Shown here: in pieces, positions 1-6,957 of the stretch | Numbering within the stretch: position 1 is the first letter of the stretch | How the letters are laid out: the number at the start of each line of letters is the position of its first letter | From: DASZZY01 sp036260395 | Lineage (GTDB): Bacteria; Actinomycetota; UBA4738; CALAEC01 | NCBI GenBank assembly: GCA_036260395.1 | Contig: DASZZY010000051.1 | Location: 1-20,032, forward strand | Direction of reading: 5' to 3' | Length of the DNA stretch: 20,032 nucleotides | The notes under the pieces: generated by a model | Databases searched by the model: none | Told to the model about the DNA's origin: nothing | What the model saw: the letters and a program-made list of their open reading frames with translations, nothing else | Translations under genes and position numbers: made by a program

Positions 1-262
1 CGACGAGCACGGGCTCGTCGACGGACCGCGGGACGCTGCGGACGGCGCCCTGGTGGAAGACGACGTCGATCCCCCGGGAGGCCTCGCGCACGGTCTCCAG
101 GTCGCGGAGGTCGCCCTCGACCAGCTCGGCGCCCTGCGGCACGGCCTCCTTCCGCCCGTTCAGGAAGTTGTCCAGGACCCGGACCTCGTGGCCGCCGGCC
201 AGCAGCCGCCGGCCGATGGCCGAGCCGATGAACCCGGCCCCCCCGGTGACCAGGGCCCGCAT
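1..262 (-). CDS. NAD-dependent nucleotide-sugar epimerase/dehydratase, N-terminal part (cut by window edge)
   Basis: The first 87 codons of an extended short-chain dehydrogenase/reductase are present; the rest lies beyond position 1. The N-terminus reads MRALVTGGAGFIGSAI, the TGGxGFIG dinucleotide-binding loop, followed by a VLDNF acidic end of beta-2 that suits NAD. GDLRD and FHQGAVRSVPRSV follow at about residues 55-80. The HQ-A--SVPRSV stretch resembles UDP-GlcNAc(A)/UDP-glucose 4-epimerases of the WbpP/TviC type, but the catalytic YxxxK is outside the window, so substrate and exact reaction are inferred. The ATG at 262-260 shares one base with the stop of the dehydrogenase gene upstream (TGATG), so the two are translationally coupled. 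That coupling supports a two-step route from UDP-GlcNAc to a 4-epimerised uronic acid. A UDP-glucuronate epimerase or a dehydratase remains possible. Confidence 0.85.
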   Translation of the reverse strand, partial: MRALVTGGAGFIGSAIGRRLLAGGHEVRVLDNFLNGRKEAVPQGAELVEGDLRDLETVREASRGIDVVFHQGAVRSVPRSVDEPVLV

Positions 263-1593
263 CAGAGGCGGTGGATGTGCCCGCCGCGCCGGCCCAGCGC
301 GTTGCAGGCGTCGAACACCAGCGGCGCCTCCCTGGCCACGAGATCCCAGTCGACGCCGTGCTGGGCGACGAACGGGATCGCGACGTCGACGCCCCGGAGC
401 CGGGCCGCGGTGAGCGGCTGGGACCGCATCTCCCGCCCGGCCACGTGGGCCCGGGAGACGAGCGGGTCGTGGTAGGCCACCTCGGCGCCCCGGCGGGCCA
501 GCATCGACAGGATCTTGAGGCCCGGCGAGCCGCGGAGGTCCTCGCTCCCCGCCTTGTACGCGACGCCGATGCCCAGGATCCGGGAGCCCCGGATCGCCTT
601 GCCCGACTCGTTCAGCAGGTAGCCGACCCGCTCCACGACGTGCCGGGGCATCTCGGCGTTCACCTGGTGGGCCAGCTCCACGAACTTCACCTCGTGGGCG
701 CGGTCACGGCGGACCCGCCATGACAGGTACGCCGGGTCGAGCGGGATGCAGTGCCCGCCCCACCCGGGCCCCGGGTGGAACGGCATGTATCCGAACGGCT
801 TCGTGGCCGCCGCGTCGATGGCCTCCCAGATGTCGACGCCCATGTCCTCGGCGTACGTGGCCAGCTCGTTCACGAGCGCGATGTTCACGTGGCGGAAGAT
901 GTTCTCGAGGAGCTTGGCCATCTCCGCTTGGCGGGGGCCCGAGACCGTCACGACCTTGGGGACCACCTGCCCGTAGAGCAGCTCGGCCGCCCGGGTGGAC
1001 TCCGGCGTCAGCCCCCCGACCACCTTGGGGATCTCCTGGAAGCCGAAGTGGGGGTTGCCGGGATCGATGCGCTCGGGGGAGAAGGCCAGCAGGAAGTCCT
1101 CCCCGGCCCGGAGGCCGGACGCCTCCAGCAGCGGCCGGAGGACCTCCTCGGTCGTCCCCGGGTACGTGGTGCTCTCGAGGATCACGAGCGTGCCCGGCGC
1201 CAGGACCTTGGCCAGCGACCGGCCGGCCGCCTCGATCGCCGACAGGTCGGGGATCCCGTCGGCCAGCGGCGTCGGCACGCACACCAGGATCGCGTCGGCG
1301 CTCGCCAGCCGCCGGTACGACGTCGTGGCCCGGAGCCGACCGGCCCGCCGGGCCCCCGCGACCCGGTCGTCGGGCACGTCGCGGAGGTAGGAGTGCCCCT
1401 CCTCGATGGCCTGGACCCGGGCGCGGTCCGGATCCACGCCCACTACCCGGAAGCCGGCGTCGGCGAACGTCACCGACACCGGGAGCCCGACGTACCCGAG
1501 GCCCACCACCCCCACCCTGGCGGTCCGGGAGGCGAGTCGATCGAGCAGGGTCTCCGGCGCCGGCTCGCGGTCCGTGAGCTGGCGTTCGCGCAT
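262..1593 (-). CDS. UDP-N-acetylglucosamine 6-dehydrogenase-like nucleotide-sugar dehydrogenase
   Basis: This 443-residue protein has the UDP-glucose/UDP-GlcNAc/UDP-ManNAc dehydrogenase architecture. The NAD-binding loop VGVVGLGYVGLP lies at residues 27-38, followed by CVPTPL (105-110) and ESTTYPGTT (140-148). The catalytic-Cys motif GPGWGGHCIPLDPAYLSW has Cys282. MPFHPGPGWGGHCIPLDP resembles the WbpA/TviB branch acting on UDP-GlcNAc more than UDP-glucose dehydrogenases; that assignment is by motif memory. It would oxidise C6 to a carboxylate using two NAD+ in the cytoplasm. The frame is open to 1659, but the extra 22 residues are Arg-rich and unlike the family. The ATG at 1593 has a TAGGGT hexamer 7 nt upstream and no Shine-Dalgarno, which suggests leaderless transcription. 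The next gene, an epimerase, overlaps its stop. Confidence 0.9.
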   Translation of the reverse strand: MRERQLTDREPAPETLLDRLASRTARVGVVGLGYVGLPVSVTFADAGFRVVGVDPDRARVQAIEEGHSYLRDVPDDRVAGARRAGRLRATTSYRRLASADAILVCVPTPLADGIPDLSAIEAAGRSLAKVLAPGTLVILESTTYPGTTEEVLRPLLEASGLRAGEDFLLAFSPERIDPGNPHFGFQEIPKVVGGLTPESTRAAELLYGQVVPKVVTVSGPRQAEMAKLLENIFRHVNIALVNELATYAEDMGVDIWEAIDAAATKPFGYMPFHPGPGWGGHCIPLDPAYLSWRVRRDRAHEVKFVELAHQVNAEMPRHVVERVGYLLNESGKAIRGSRILGIGVAYKAGSEDLRGSPGLKILSMLARRGAEVAYHDPLVSRAHVAGREMRSQPLTAARLRGVDVAIPFVAQHGVDWDLVAREAPLVFDACNALGRRGGHIHRL

Positions 1594-1600
1594 CGCCGGT

Positions 1601-1606
1601 ACCCTA
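1601..1606 (-). promoter_or_regulatory. Candidate leaderless -10 element TAGGGT for the dehydrogenase gene
   Basis: Read on the minus strand, TAGGGT ends 7 nt before the ATG at 1593. It matches the actinobacterial TAnnnT -10, and the spacing would put the transcript start at or next to the start codon. No convincing -35 and no Shine-Dalgarno are visible, which is usual for leaderless genes. The site is short, so chance cannot be excluded. Confidence 0.45.
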
Positions 1607-1634
1607 GCACCCGGCCGGGGGACCCTCCACGAAC

Positions 1635-1653
1635 GTCGGCGCCGGCGGCCGAC
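1635..1653. repeat. Imperfect inverted repeat between two divergent promoters
   Basis: GTCGGC and GCCGAC form 6-bp arms around a 7-base GC-rich centre. The element lies between the two opposed -10 candidates (1601-1606 and 1670-1675), where an operator for both genes could sit. In sequence this GC-rich, short palindromes arise often by chance, so this is only a candidate. Confidence 0.25.
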
Positions 1654-1669
1654 GGCCATCCGCGCCCCG

Positions 1670-1675
1670 TAGAAT
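1670..1675 (+). promoter_or_regulatory. Candidate leaderless -10 element TAGAAT for the membrane protein gene
   Basis: TAGAAT is followed by exactly 7 nt and then the ATG at 1683, the same geometry as the divergent dehydrogenase gene. It fits the TAnnnT -10 consensus (TATAAT with one mismatch) and a leaderless transcript. No Shine-Dalgarno precedes the ATG and no clear -35 is visible. Confidence 0.5.
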
Positions 1676-1682
1676 ACGCGGG

Positions 1683-3050
1683 ATGTTGGGGAGCCGGATC
1701 CGAACCGTCGCGGCCGCCGCCGCGGCGGCCGGCGTCCTGATGGGCGTGGGCGCGGCGATGGCCCTGCTGTCCTGGGAGATCCAGATCACGCTCCTGGTTC
1801 TGGTCCTCACGATCGTGGCCGCCATGTGGCTGATCCCCCGGGCCGTGGCCAAGGAGCCCACGGTGTCGGTGCACCTGCTGGGGCTCGCCGTGGCCGCCAA
1901 GGTGGTCGGGGCCCTGGCCAGGTACGCGGTGCTCCAGGTGGTCTACGGGGGCGTCGGCGACGCCGTCGGCTACCACTCCGCGGGACGCCTCTACGCCCCC
2001 ATGGTGAGGGCCCTTGACTTCTCGTTCATCGACCTCTCCACCCTCGGGACGCCGATCGTGGGGTACTTCACCGCCTTCCTGTACGCGGTGATCACGCCGA
2101 GTATGCCGGCGGCCTTCCTGGTCTTCTCGATGCTCTCGCTCATCGGGACGTGGTGCTTCTACCGCGCGCACCGGATCTCGTTCCCGGACGGGAACCACCG
2201 GCTGTACTTCCTGCTGCTGTTCTTCCTGCCGACGCTGGTCTACTGGCCGTCGTCCCTGGGCAAGGACGCCCTGGTGATCCTGGGGCTCGGGCTGGCCACG
2301 CTGGGGGTCGCGCGCATCTATCAGCGGCCGTCGGCCGGCGCGTTCGTCCAGCTCCTCGCCGGGATGGGGCTAGTGCTGCTGATCCGAGAGGCCGTAGCGC
2401 TCATGCTGCTGTTCGGCGTCGCGGCCGGGCTCCTCATCCGTCCCGGCCCCGTCCGCTCCACCCTCACGCGCCCGATGGCCGTGCTGGTGATCCTCCCGAT
2501 CCTGGCGGCCGGATTGGTGTTCGCCTTCCGGGTCACCGCCCAGCAGCTGAACCTGGAGCAGAACCTGGAGAGCGTCTTCCAGAAATACGAGACGACGCAG
2601 GAGAACCTGCAGCAGGGCGGGTCGAGCTTCGAGCAACCCGAGATCACGTCCCCGGCCTCGGCGCTGGTGGCCGCGGGCGGCGTCCTGTTCCGCCCGTTCC
2701 CCTGGGAGCTCGGGTCCGGGCTGGGGGCCATCGCCGGGCTGGAGGGCATGGTCCTCCTGGCCCTGCTCGTCACGCGGTTCCCGGCCGCGGTCCGGGCGCT
2801 GAAGCTGTGGCGCGGCGGGATGATCGTGACGGCGCTGATCATGTCGATCCTCCTCATCGCCACCCTCAGCGCGTTCACGAACTTCGGCCTGCTGGCCAGG
2901 CAGCGCAGCCAGGCGTTCCCGTTCGTCCTGATGGTGTTCACCGCCGTGCGCACCCGCCGGGAGCTCCGGCGGCGGGAGGCCGCGGAGGTTCAGGCGCCCG
3001 TCACGGTCGAGCGGATCCGCCGGACGGCCGTCCCCACCGCCGCCGGCTGA
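1683..3050 (+). CDS. Multispanning membrane protein, possible Wzy-like polysaccharide polymerase
   Basis: This 455-residue protein is mostly hydrophobic, with roughly ten predicted membrane segments starting near residue 9. One external or cytoplasmic hydrophilic stretch (about residues 285-325, around LNLEQNLESVFQKYETTQ) is Gln/Glu-rich and may be helical. A WPSSLGKDALVILGLGL motif near residue 190 resembles the 'GK-A' loop seen in some Wzy/EpsG-like polymerases; this is a weak resemblance recalled from the family, so the function is inferred. The charged Arg-rich C-terminus is probably cytoplasmic. The gene stands alone on the plus strand between two minus-strand polysaccharide operons, and its last 61 bases overlap the 3' end of the aminotransferase gene. 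The first ATG, at 1683, is chosen because of the TAGAAT 7 nt upstream. A flippase or a protein of unknown function is possible. Confidence 0.75.
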   Translation: MLGSRIRTVAAAAAAAGVLMGVGAAMALLSWEIQITLLVLVLTIVAAMWLIPRAVAKEPTVSVHLLGLAVAAKVVGALARYAVLQVVYGGVGDAVGYHSAGRLYAPMVRALDFSFIDLSTLGTPIVGYFTAFLYAVITPSMPAAFLVFSMLSLIGTWCFYRAHRISFPDGNHRLYFLLLFFLPTLVYWPSSLGKDALVILGLGLATLGVARIYQRPSAGAFVQLLAGMGLVLLIREAVALMLLFGVAAGLLIRPGPVRSTLTRPMAVLVILPILAAGLVFAFRVTAQQLNLEQNLESVFQKYETTQENLQQGGSSFEQPEITSPASALVAAGGVLFRPFPWELGSGLGAIAGLEGMVLLALLVTRFPAAVRALKLWRGGMIVTALIMSILLIATLSAFTNFGLLARQRSQAFPFVLMVFTAVRTRRELRRREAAEVQAPVTVERIRRTAVPTAAG

Positions 3051-4162
3051 TCGTCGGTCATCTCCGACCACATCGGCAGGGCCAGGGCTCGCTCGGCCGC
3101 CCACTCGGTCACCGGCAGCTCCGGCTGGGGCCCCACCCCGCGATAGGCCGTCACCCGGTGGACGGGAGGGCTGTAGTACCGCCTCGTGTCGATCCCCTCC
3201 CCGGCCAGGGCCCGGCCCAGGGTCGTGGCGTCGGCACCGAACCGCCCCGGCTCCACCAGCACGGCCAGGTCCTTGAACGTGCTGCGGTCCCCGGGCCGGA
3301 CGGCCGGGAAGGAGATCCCAGGCACGTCGGACAGCGCTTCCCGGTACCGCCGTGCGAGGACGTTCCGGCGTTCCACCCGCTCCTCCAGCGGATCCAGCGA
3401 CCGCAGCGCCATGGCCGCGTGGATCTCCGACATCCGCGCGTTGAGGCCCACGAAGGCGAAGTCGTAGTTCCCCGGGTTGCCGTAATCCCGGCCGATCCGG
3501 CACCGCTCCGCCAGCTCGTCGTCATCGGTGGCGATGATCCCGCCCTCGCCCGCGACCACCACCTTGGTCGGCGACAGGCTGAACACTTCCGCGGCCCCGT
3601 ACCGTCCCACGGGGACGTCGCGGTGCCGGGAGCCGAACGCGTGCGCGGCGTCGAAGAACAGCGGGACACCGAGATCGGCAGCCACCCGCTCCAGCGCTTC
3701 CACGTCGCACGGCGTGCCGTAGGTGTGGGTGGCGATCACGCCCGAGGTCGCCGGGGTGGCCGCCCGCCGCACGGCGTCCGCGTCGAGCGTCAGCGTGTCC
3801 CGGTCCACGTCGGCGAACACCGGCCGTAGCCCGTTCCACGCGGCGGCGTGCGCCGTGGCCGCGAAGGTGAACGAGGGCACCACGGCGTCGCCGGAGAGTC
3901 CCGCCGCCCGCAGCACGAGCATGAGGCCGGCGGTGCACGAGGCCACCGCGATGCAGTGCCGGACGCCGAGGTACTCCGCGGCCCGCCGCTCGAGCTCCGA
4001 GACGAACGGCCCGTTGGTCAGCACCCGGCTCTCGAGGATGGCCCGCAGGTCCTCGGCCAGGGCGCCCGCGTCGGGGATGCTGGGACGGACCAGCGGCAGG
4101 CCGTCGGGAAAGGCGGGCCGGCCGCCGACCGTCACGGGCGTCCCTGCGTCGTGCGTGGTCAC
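2990..4162 (-). CDS. DegT/DnrJ/EryC1-family sugar aminotransferase (PLP-dependent)
   Basis: This 390-residue protein is full length for the family. Features in order are LTNGPFVSELE (48-58), the PLP-phosphate region VASCTAGLML (73-82), PSFTFAATAHA (96-106), FFDAAHAFGS (169-178, with Asp171 for the pyridinium nitrogen) and FSLSPTKVVVAGEGG, where Lys200 is the Schiff-base lysine. RDYGNPGNYD and GLNARMSEIHAAM follow near 224-251. Such enzymes transfer an amino group, usually from glutamate, to a keto-sugar nucleotide. Which keto sugar cannot be read from the sequence, and no dehydratase is in the window. The GTG at 4162 is chosen because AGGAGG lies 4 nt upstream. It is the last gene of the long minus-strand operon, 39 bp after the MraY-like gene. 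Confidence 0.9.
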   Translation of the reverse strand: MTTHDAGTPVTVGGRPAFPDGLPLVRPSIPDAGALAEDLRAILESRVLTNGPFVSELERRAAEYLGVRHCIAVASCTAGLMLVLRAAGLSGDAVVPSFTFAATAHAAAWNGLRPVFADVDRDTLTLDADAVRRAATPATSGVIATHTYGTPCDVEALERVAADLGVPLFFDAAHAFGSRHRDVPVGRYGAAEVFSLSPTKVVVAGEGGIIATDDDELAERCRIGRDYGNPGNYDFAFVGLNARMSEIHAAMALRSLDPLEERVERRNVLARRYREALSDVPGISFPAVRPGDRSTFKDLAVLVEPGRFGADATTLGRALAGEGIDTRRYYSPPVHRVTAYRGVGPQPELPVTEWAAERALALPMWSEMTDDQPAAVGTAVRRIRSTVTGA

Positions 4163-4166
4163 GCTG

Positions 4167-4172
4167 CCTCCT
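4167..4172 (-). promoter_or_regulatory. Strong Shine-Dalgarno AGGAGG for the aminotransferase
   Basis: AGGAGG on the minus strand, 4 nt before the GTG at 4162, decides the start. It is the one gene in this operon with a perfect and properly isolated ribosome binding site. The preceding genes rely on overlap coupling. Confidence 0.7.
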
Positions 4173-4201
4173 GGGCTCCGACGGGCCGACGGGACGCCAT
4201 C

Positions 4202-5185
4202 CTACTCATCGGGTCCGCCTCGCTCCATGGCTCGCGTGCGGCGGAACAGGAGCCCGCCACCGACGGCCGCGGCCACCGAGGCCACGGCCAGGACCGGCCC
4301 GCCCACCGCGAGCGGCAGGCGTCCCACCGCGAGGCCGAGCGCCGCGGCCGCCGCCCCGAGGACCCAGAAGATGCCGGTCGATCGGGCCCGGCCGCCGGCC
4401 AGGATGGCGGTCACGTCGTAGGAGTGGAAGCGGTCGCCGGGGACCACCGCCCTCCCCGAGGCCACCCGCCGGAGGACGGTATAGACCACCTCGAACGCGA
4501 ACACCCCCAGGCACGCCCCCGCGGCCAGCAGGCCCCGCCACCCGTCGCGGAGCGCGATCATCATCCCGATCACCGCCAGGAGGACACCCACGGCGTAGGC
4601 GCCCCCGTTGCCCAGGAAGATCCGCGCCGGAGGCCGGTTCCACAGGAGGAACGCTGCCAGGGCGCCGGCGAGCGACAGGGCCAACATGAGCGCCGGCCCG
4701 GCGTCGTTCCACGCCGCCAGGCCGGCGAGCCCCAGGGCCGCGATGGCGCCCAGGCCGCCGACCAGCCCGTCCTGCCCGTCCATCATGTTCACCGCGTTCG
4801 CGCTCAGGACCACCACGAGCACCGCCGCGGGGACCCCCGCCGGTCCCAGCGGCTCCAGGCGGAGGCCGCCGGCGACGAGGATGGCGCCCGCCGAGGCCTG
4901 CCCCACCAGGCGGACGGAGGGCGGCAGCGTCCGGGCATCGTCGAGTAAGCCGATGGCCAGGAGCATCAGCGCCGCGGCCACGGGCGCCAGGGGGAGCGAG
5001 CGGGCCACCACGGCGTACGCCGCGAACGTGGCCGCGACGACGCCCACGCCGCCCACGACGGGGATCGGCTGGGCGTGGATCTTCAGCACGTCCCCCGGGC
5101 GGTCCACGAGCCTCATGGCCCGGCCCACCGCCCCGGCGGCCGGCGTCAGGAGGAGCGCGATCCCGAATCCGGCGACGAAGGCCAT
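4202..5185 (-). CDS. MraY/WecA-like polyprenyl-phosphate sugar-1-phosphate transferase
   Basis: This 327-residue integral membrane protein has about ten hydrophobic segments. It would transfer a sugar-1-phosphate from a UDP-sugar to undecaprenyl phosphate, starting lipid-linked glycan assembly at the cytoplasmic face. Family motifs are KIHAQPIPVVGGVGV (35-49; usual KxHxxPxPxxGG), LLDDARTL (80-87, Asp-Asp pair), NAVNMMDGQDGLVGG (130-144) and IFLGNGGAYAVG (189-200). In most relatives the last motif reads GDxG; here Asp is replaced by Asn193. The C-terminal PGDRFHSYDV stands for the usual DRxHxHH. The ATG at 5185 overlaps the end of the GT4-GNAT gene by 40 nt; the frame is open far upstream, but only this start gives the expected N-terminal membrane segment. 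The UDP-sugar used is unknown. Confidence 0.87.
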   Translation of the reverse strand: MAFVAGFGIALLLTPAAGAVGRAMRLVDRPGDVLKIHAQPIPVVGGVGVVAATFAAYAVVARSLPLAPVAAALMLLAIGLLDDARTLPPSVRLVGQASAGAILVAGGLRLEPLGPAGVPAAVLVVVLSANAVNMMDGQDGLVGGLGAIAALGLAGLAAWNDAGPALMLALSLAGALAAFLLWNRPPARIFLGNGGAYAVGVLLAVIGMMIALRDGWRGLLAAGACLGVFAFEVVYTVLRRVASGRAVVPGDRFHSYDVTAILAGGRARSTGIFWVLGAAAAALGLAVGRLPLAVGGPVLAVASVAAAVGGGLLFRRTRAMERGGPDE

Positions 5186-6957
5186 GTGTGCATCCAGACG
5201 TTGTTGGTGCGGCCGTGCACGGTGAGGCGCCCCCGCAGGCGGTAGCCCATCCGCTCGTACAGGCGGTTGGCGGGGCCGTTGTCCGCGGCCACGTACCACT
5301 TGATCTCGGTGGCCCCCAGGTCCCGGAGCCCCTCCAGGACGCCGGCGGTCAGCCGCCCGCCCAGTCCCCCGCCCCGGGCCGCGGGGTCCACGCCGAGCGT
5401 GGTGAACTCGGCGTCGGGCAGTCCCCGGTCCATGACCGGATAGGCCGCCGACTCGCGGACGCCGCGGAGGACCGCGGGCCGGACCAGCCGGGGGGCCGCG
5501 GCCAGCGCGGCGGCCGGGCCGTGGCGGAGCAGGAAGCGGCGGTAGAAGGAGCGCAGCGACAGGACGCCGGTGGCCATGCCGACCACCGCGCCGTTGCGGT
5601 CCCCGACGAGCGCCACGCCCTCCGGGTCCTCCGCCAGCGCCCGGTAGAGCCGGCGCATGAACCGGTCGCCGAGCCTGAGGAGATGGGCCTGCGGCATGGC
5701 CAGGCGGTGCAGCCGGACCATCGCCGCGGCGTCGGCCGGCCGGGCCCGGCGGATCGCAACGTTCCCCGAGGCGGGGACCGGCGGGCGGAGCCCCTTCGCC
5801 GACAGCACCTCCCGGTACGCCCGGAGGAGGCGCTCCACCACGCGGCGCTCGTCGAAGCGTTCCTCCGCCCGCCGCCGGGCCGCGCGGCCGATCGCCCGCC
5901 GGAGCGGCTCGTCCTCGAGGAGCGTCACGATGGCGTCGGCTAGCCCCCCGGCGTCCCGGGGCGGCACCAGGAGGGCCTCGCGACCGTGGCGGCCCACCTC
6001 CCGGCAGCCACGGATATCGGTGAGGACCAGCGGCTTCCCCATGGCCGCCGCCTCGATCGCCGACCGGGGGACCCCCTCCCGCCACGACGCCAGGACGAAC
6101 ACGTCGAACAGTGCGAGCACGTCCCGCACGTCCTCCCTCCAGCCGAGGACGCGCACCCTGTCCCCAGCCGCGGCGATTTCGCCGGAGGTCACGGCGTCCC
6201 ACTTCTGAGCGTCGGACGCGCCCACGACCACGAAACGGGCCTCGGGCACCCGGCCCCGCGCCGCGTGGGCGGCGGCGAACAGCTCCCGGTAGCCCTTCTC
6301 GGCCACCATGCGCCCGACCGTCCCGACCACCGGTGCCCCCGGAGGGAGGTCGAGCTCCCGGCGGAGCTCGGCCAGCCGCTCCGGCGAAACGGCATCGTGG
6401 TGGAACCGGCCGAGGTCGACGCCGTTCCCCAGGAGCGACGAGCGCCGCCGTGGCGTGACCCCCGTCCGTCGCGCCCACCGGAGGTCCTCCTCGCTCTGGT
6501 ACAGCTCGAGGTCGCTGAACCGGGCGGCCAGCCATTCGACGGCGAGGACCGCGGCCTTCCGCCGCGCCGGATCGTCCGGCGTGGCGTAGAGGCCGTGCAC
6601 GGTGTTGACGACGCACGGCACGCCGGCGACCCGGGCGGCGATGCGCCCCAGGATCCCGGGCTTCGGGTTGTGCGTGTGGACCACGTCGAAGCGCTCGCGG
6701 CGGAGGATCGCCAGGAGCGAGGAGAACGCCCTGGCGTCCTCGGCCGGGTCCCAGGCCCGGGTGGCGTGGGGCCAGGCGATGTGGCGGATCCCCTCGGCGG
6801 CGACCTCGTCGGCCCACGGGCCGGGGGCGCTCACCGCGGCGACCTCGTACCCCTCGTCGCGGAGGGCCCGCAGCTGCGGGAGCAGCAGGAACCGCACGGT
6901 GAGGTCGACCGTGGCCACGTGGCAGACCCGTACCGGCGCCCTCAGGAGCGCCTCCAC
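5146..6957 (-). CDS. GT4 glycosyltransferase fused to a GNAT N-acetyltransferase domain
   Basis: This is one open frame of 603 residues. Residues 1-385 are a GT-B fold family 4 glycosyltransferase: VRVCHVATVDLTVRFLL (9-25), DVVHTHNPKPGILGRIA (91-107), the donor-site region GTVGRMVAEKGYRELF (212-227), and EGVPRSAIE with the E-x7-E pair Glu294/Glu302. Residues 399-603 are a GNAT domain beginning NVAIRRARPADAAAMVRLH, with the acetyl-CoA loop GVDPAARGGGLGGRL (522-535) and NGPANRLYERMGYR (560-573). No start codon lies near the junction, so a single fused polypeptide is the simplest reading: one domain adds a sugar and the other may N-acylate an amino sugar. The GTG at 6957 overlaps the preceding gene by 16 nt. 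It has only a weak ribosome site, so the exact start is uncertain by a few codons. Confidence 0.88.
   Translation of the reverse strand: MEALLRAPVRVCHVATVDLTVRFLLLPQLRALRDEGYEVAAVSAPGPWADEVAAEGIRHIAWPHATRAWDPAEDARAFSSLLAILRRERFDVVHTHNPKPGILGRIAARVAGVPCVVNTVHGLYATPDDPARRKAAVLAVEWLAARFSDLELYQSEEDLRWARRTGVTPRRRSSLLGNGVDLGRFHHDAVSPERLAELRRELDLPPGAPVVGTVGRMVAEKGYRELFAAAHAARGRVPEARFVVVGASDAQKWDAVTSGEIAAAGDRVRVLGWREDVRDVLALFDVFVLASWREGVPRSAIEAAAMGKPLVLTDIRGCREVGRHGREALLVPPRDAGGLADAIVTLLEDEPLRRAIGRAARRRAEERFDERRVVERLLRAYREVLSAKGLRPPVPASGNVAIRRARPADAAAMVRLHRLAMPQAHLLRLGDRFMRRLYRALAEDPEGVALVGDRNGAVVGMATGVLSLRSFYRRFLLRHGPAAALAAAPRLVRPAVLRGVRESAAYPVMDRGLPDAEFTTLGVDPAARGGGLGGRLTAGVLEGLRDLGATEIKWYVAADNGPANRLYERMGYRLRGRLTVHGRTNNVWMHTWPSSPDSGSRSS

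Noticed and set aside
751..1740. Open frame of 329 codons on the plus strand opposite the dehydrogenase gene
   Set aside because: Antisense shadow of a gene with clear motifs; the translation is Arg/Gly/Pro-rich with no recognisable domain, as expected in very GC-rich DNA.
2150..3829. Plus-strand open frame of 559 codons across the membrane protein and aminotransferase genes
   Set aside because: It is out of frame with the first and antisense to the second, both of which carry family motifs; composition is low-complexity.
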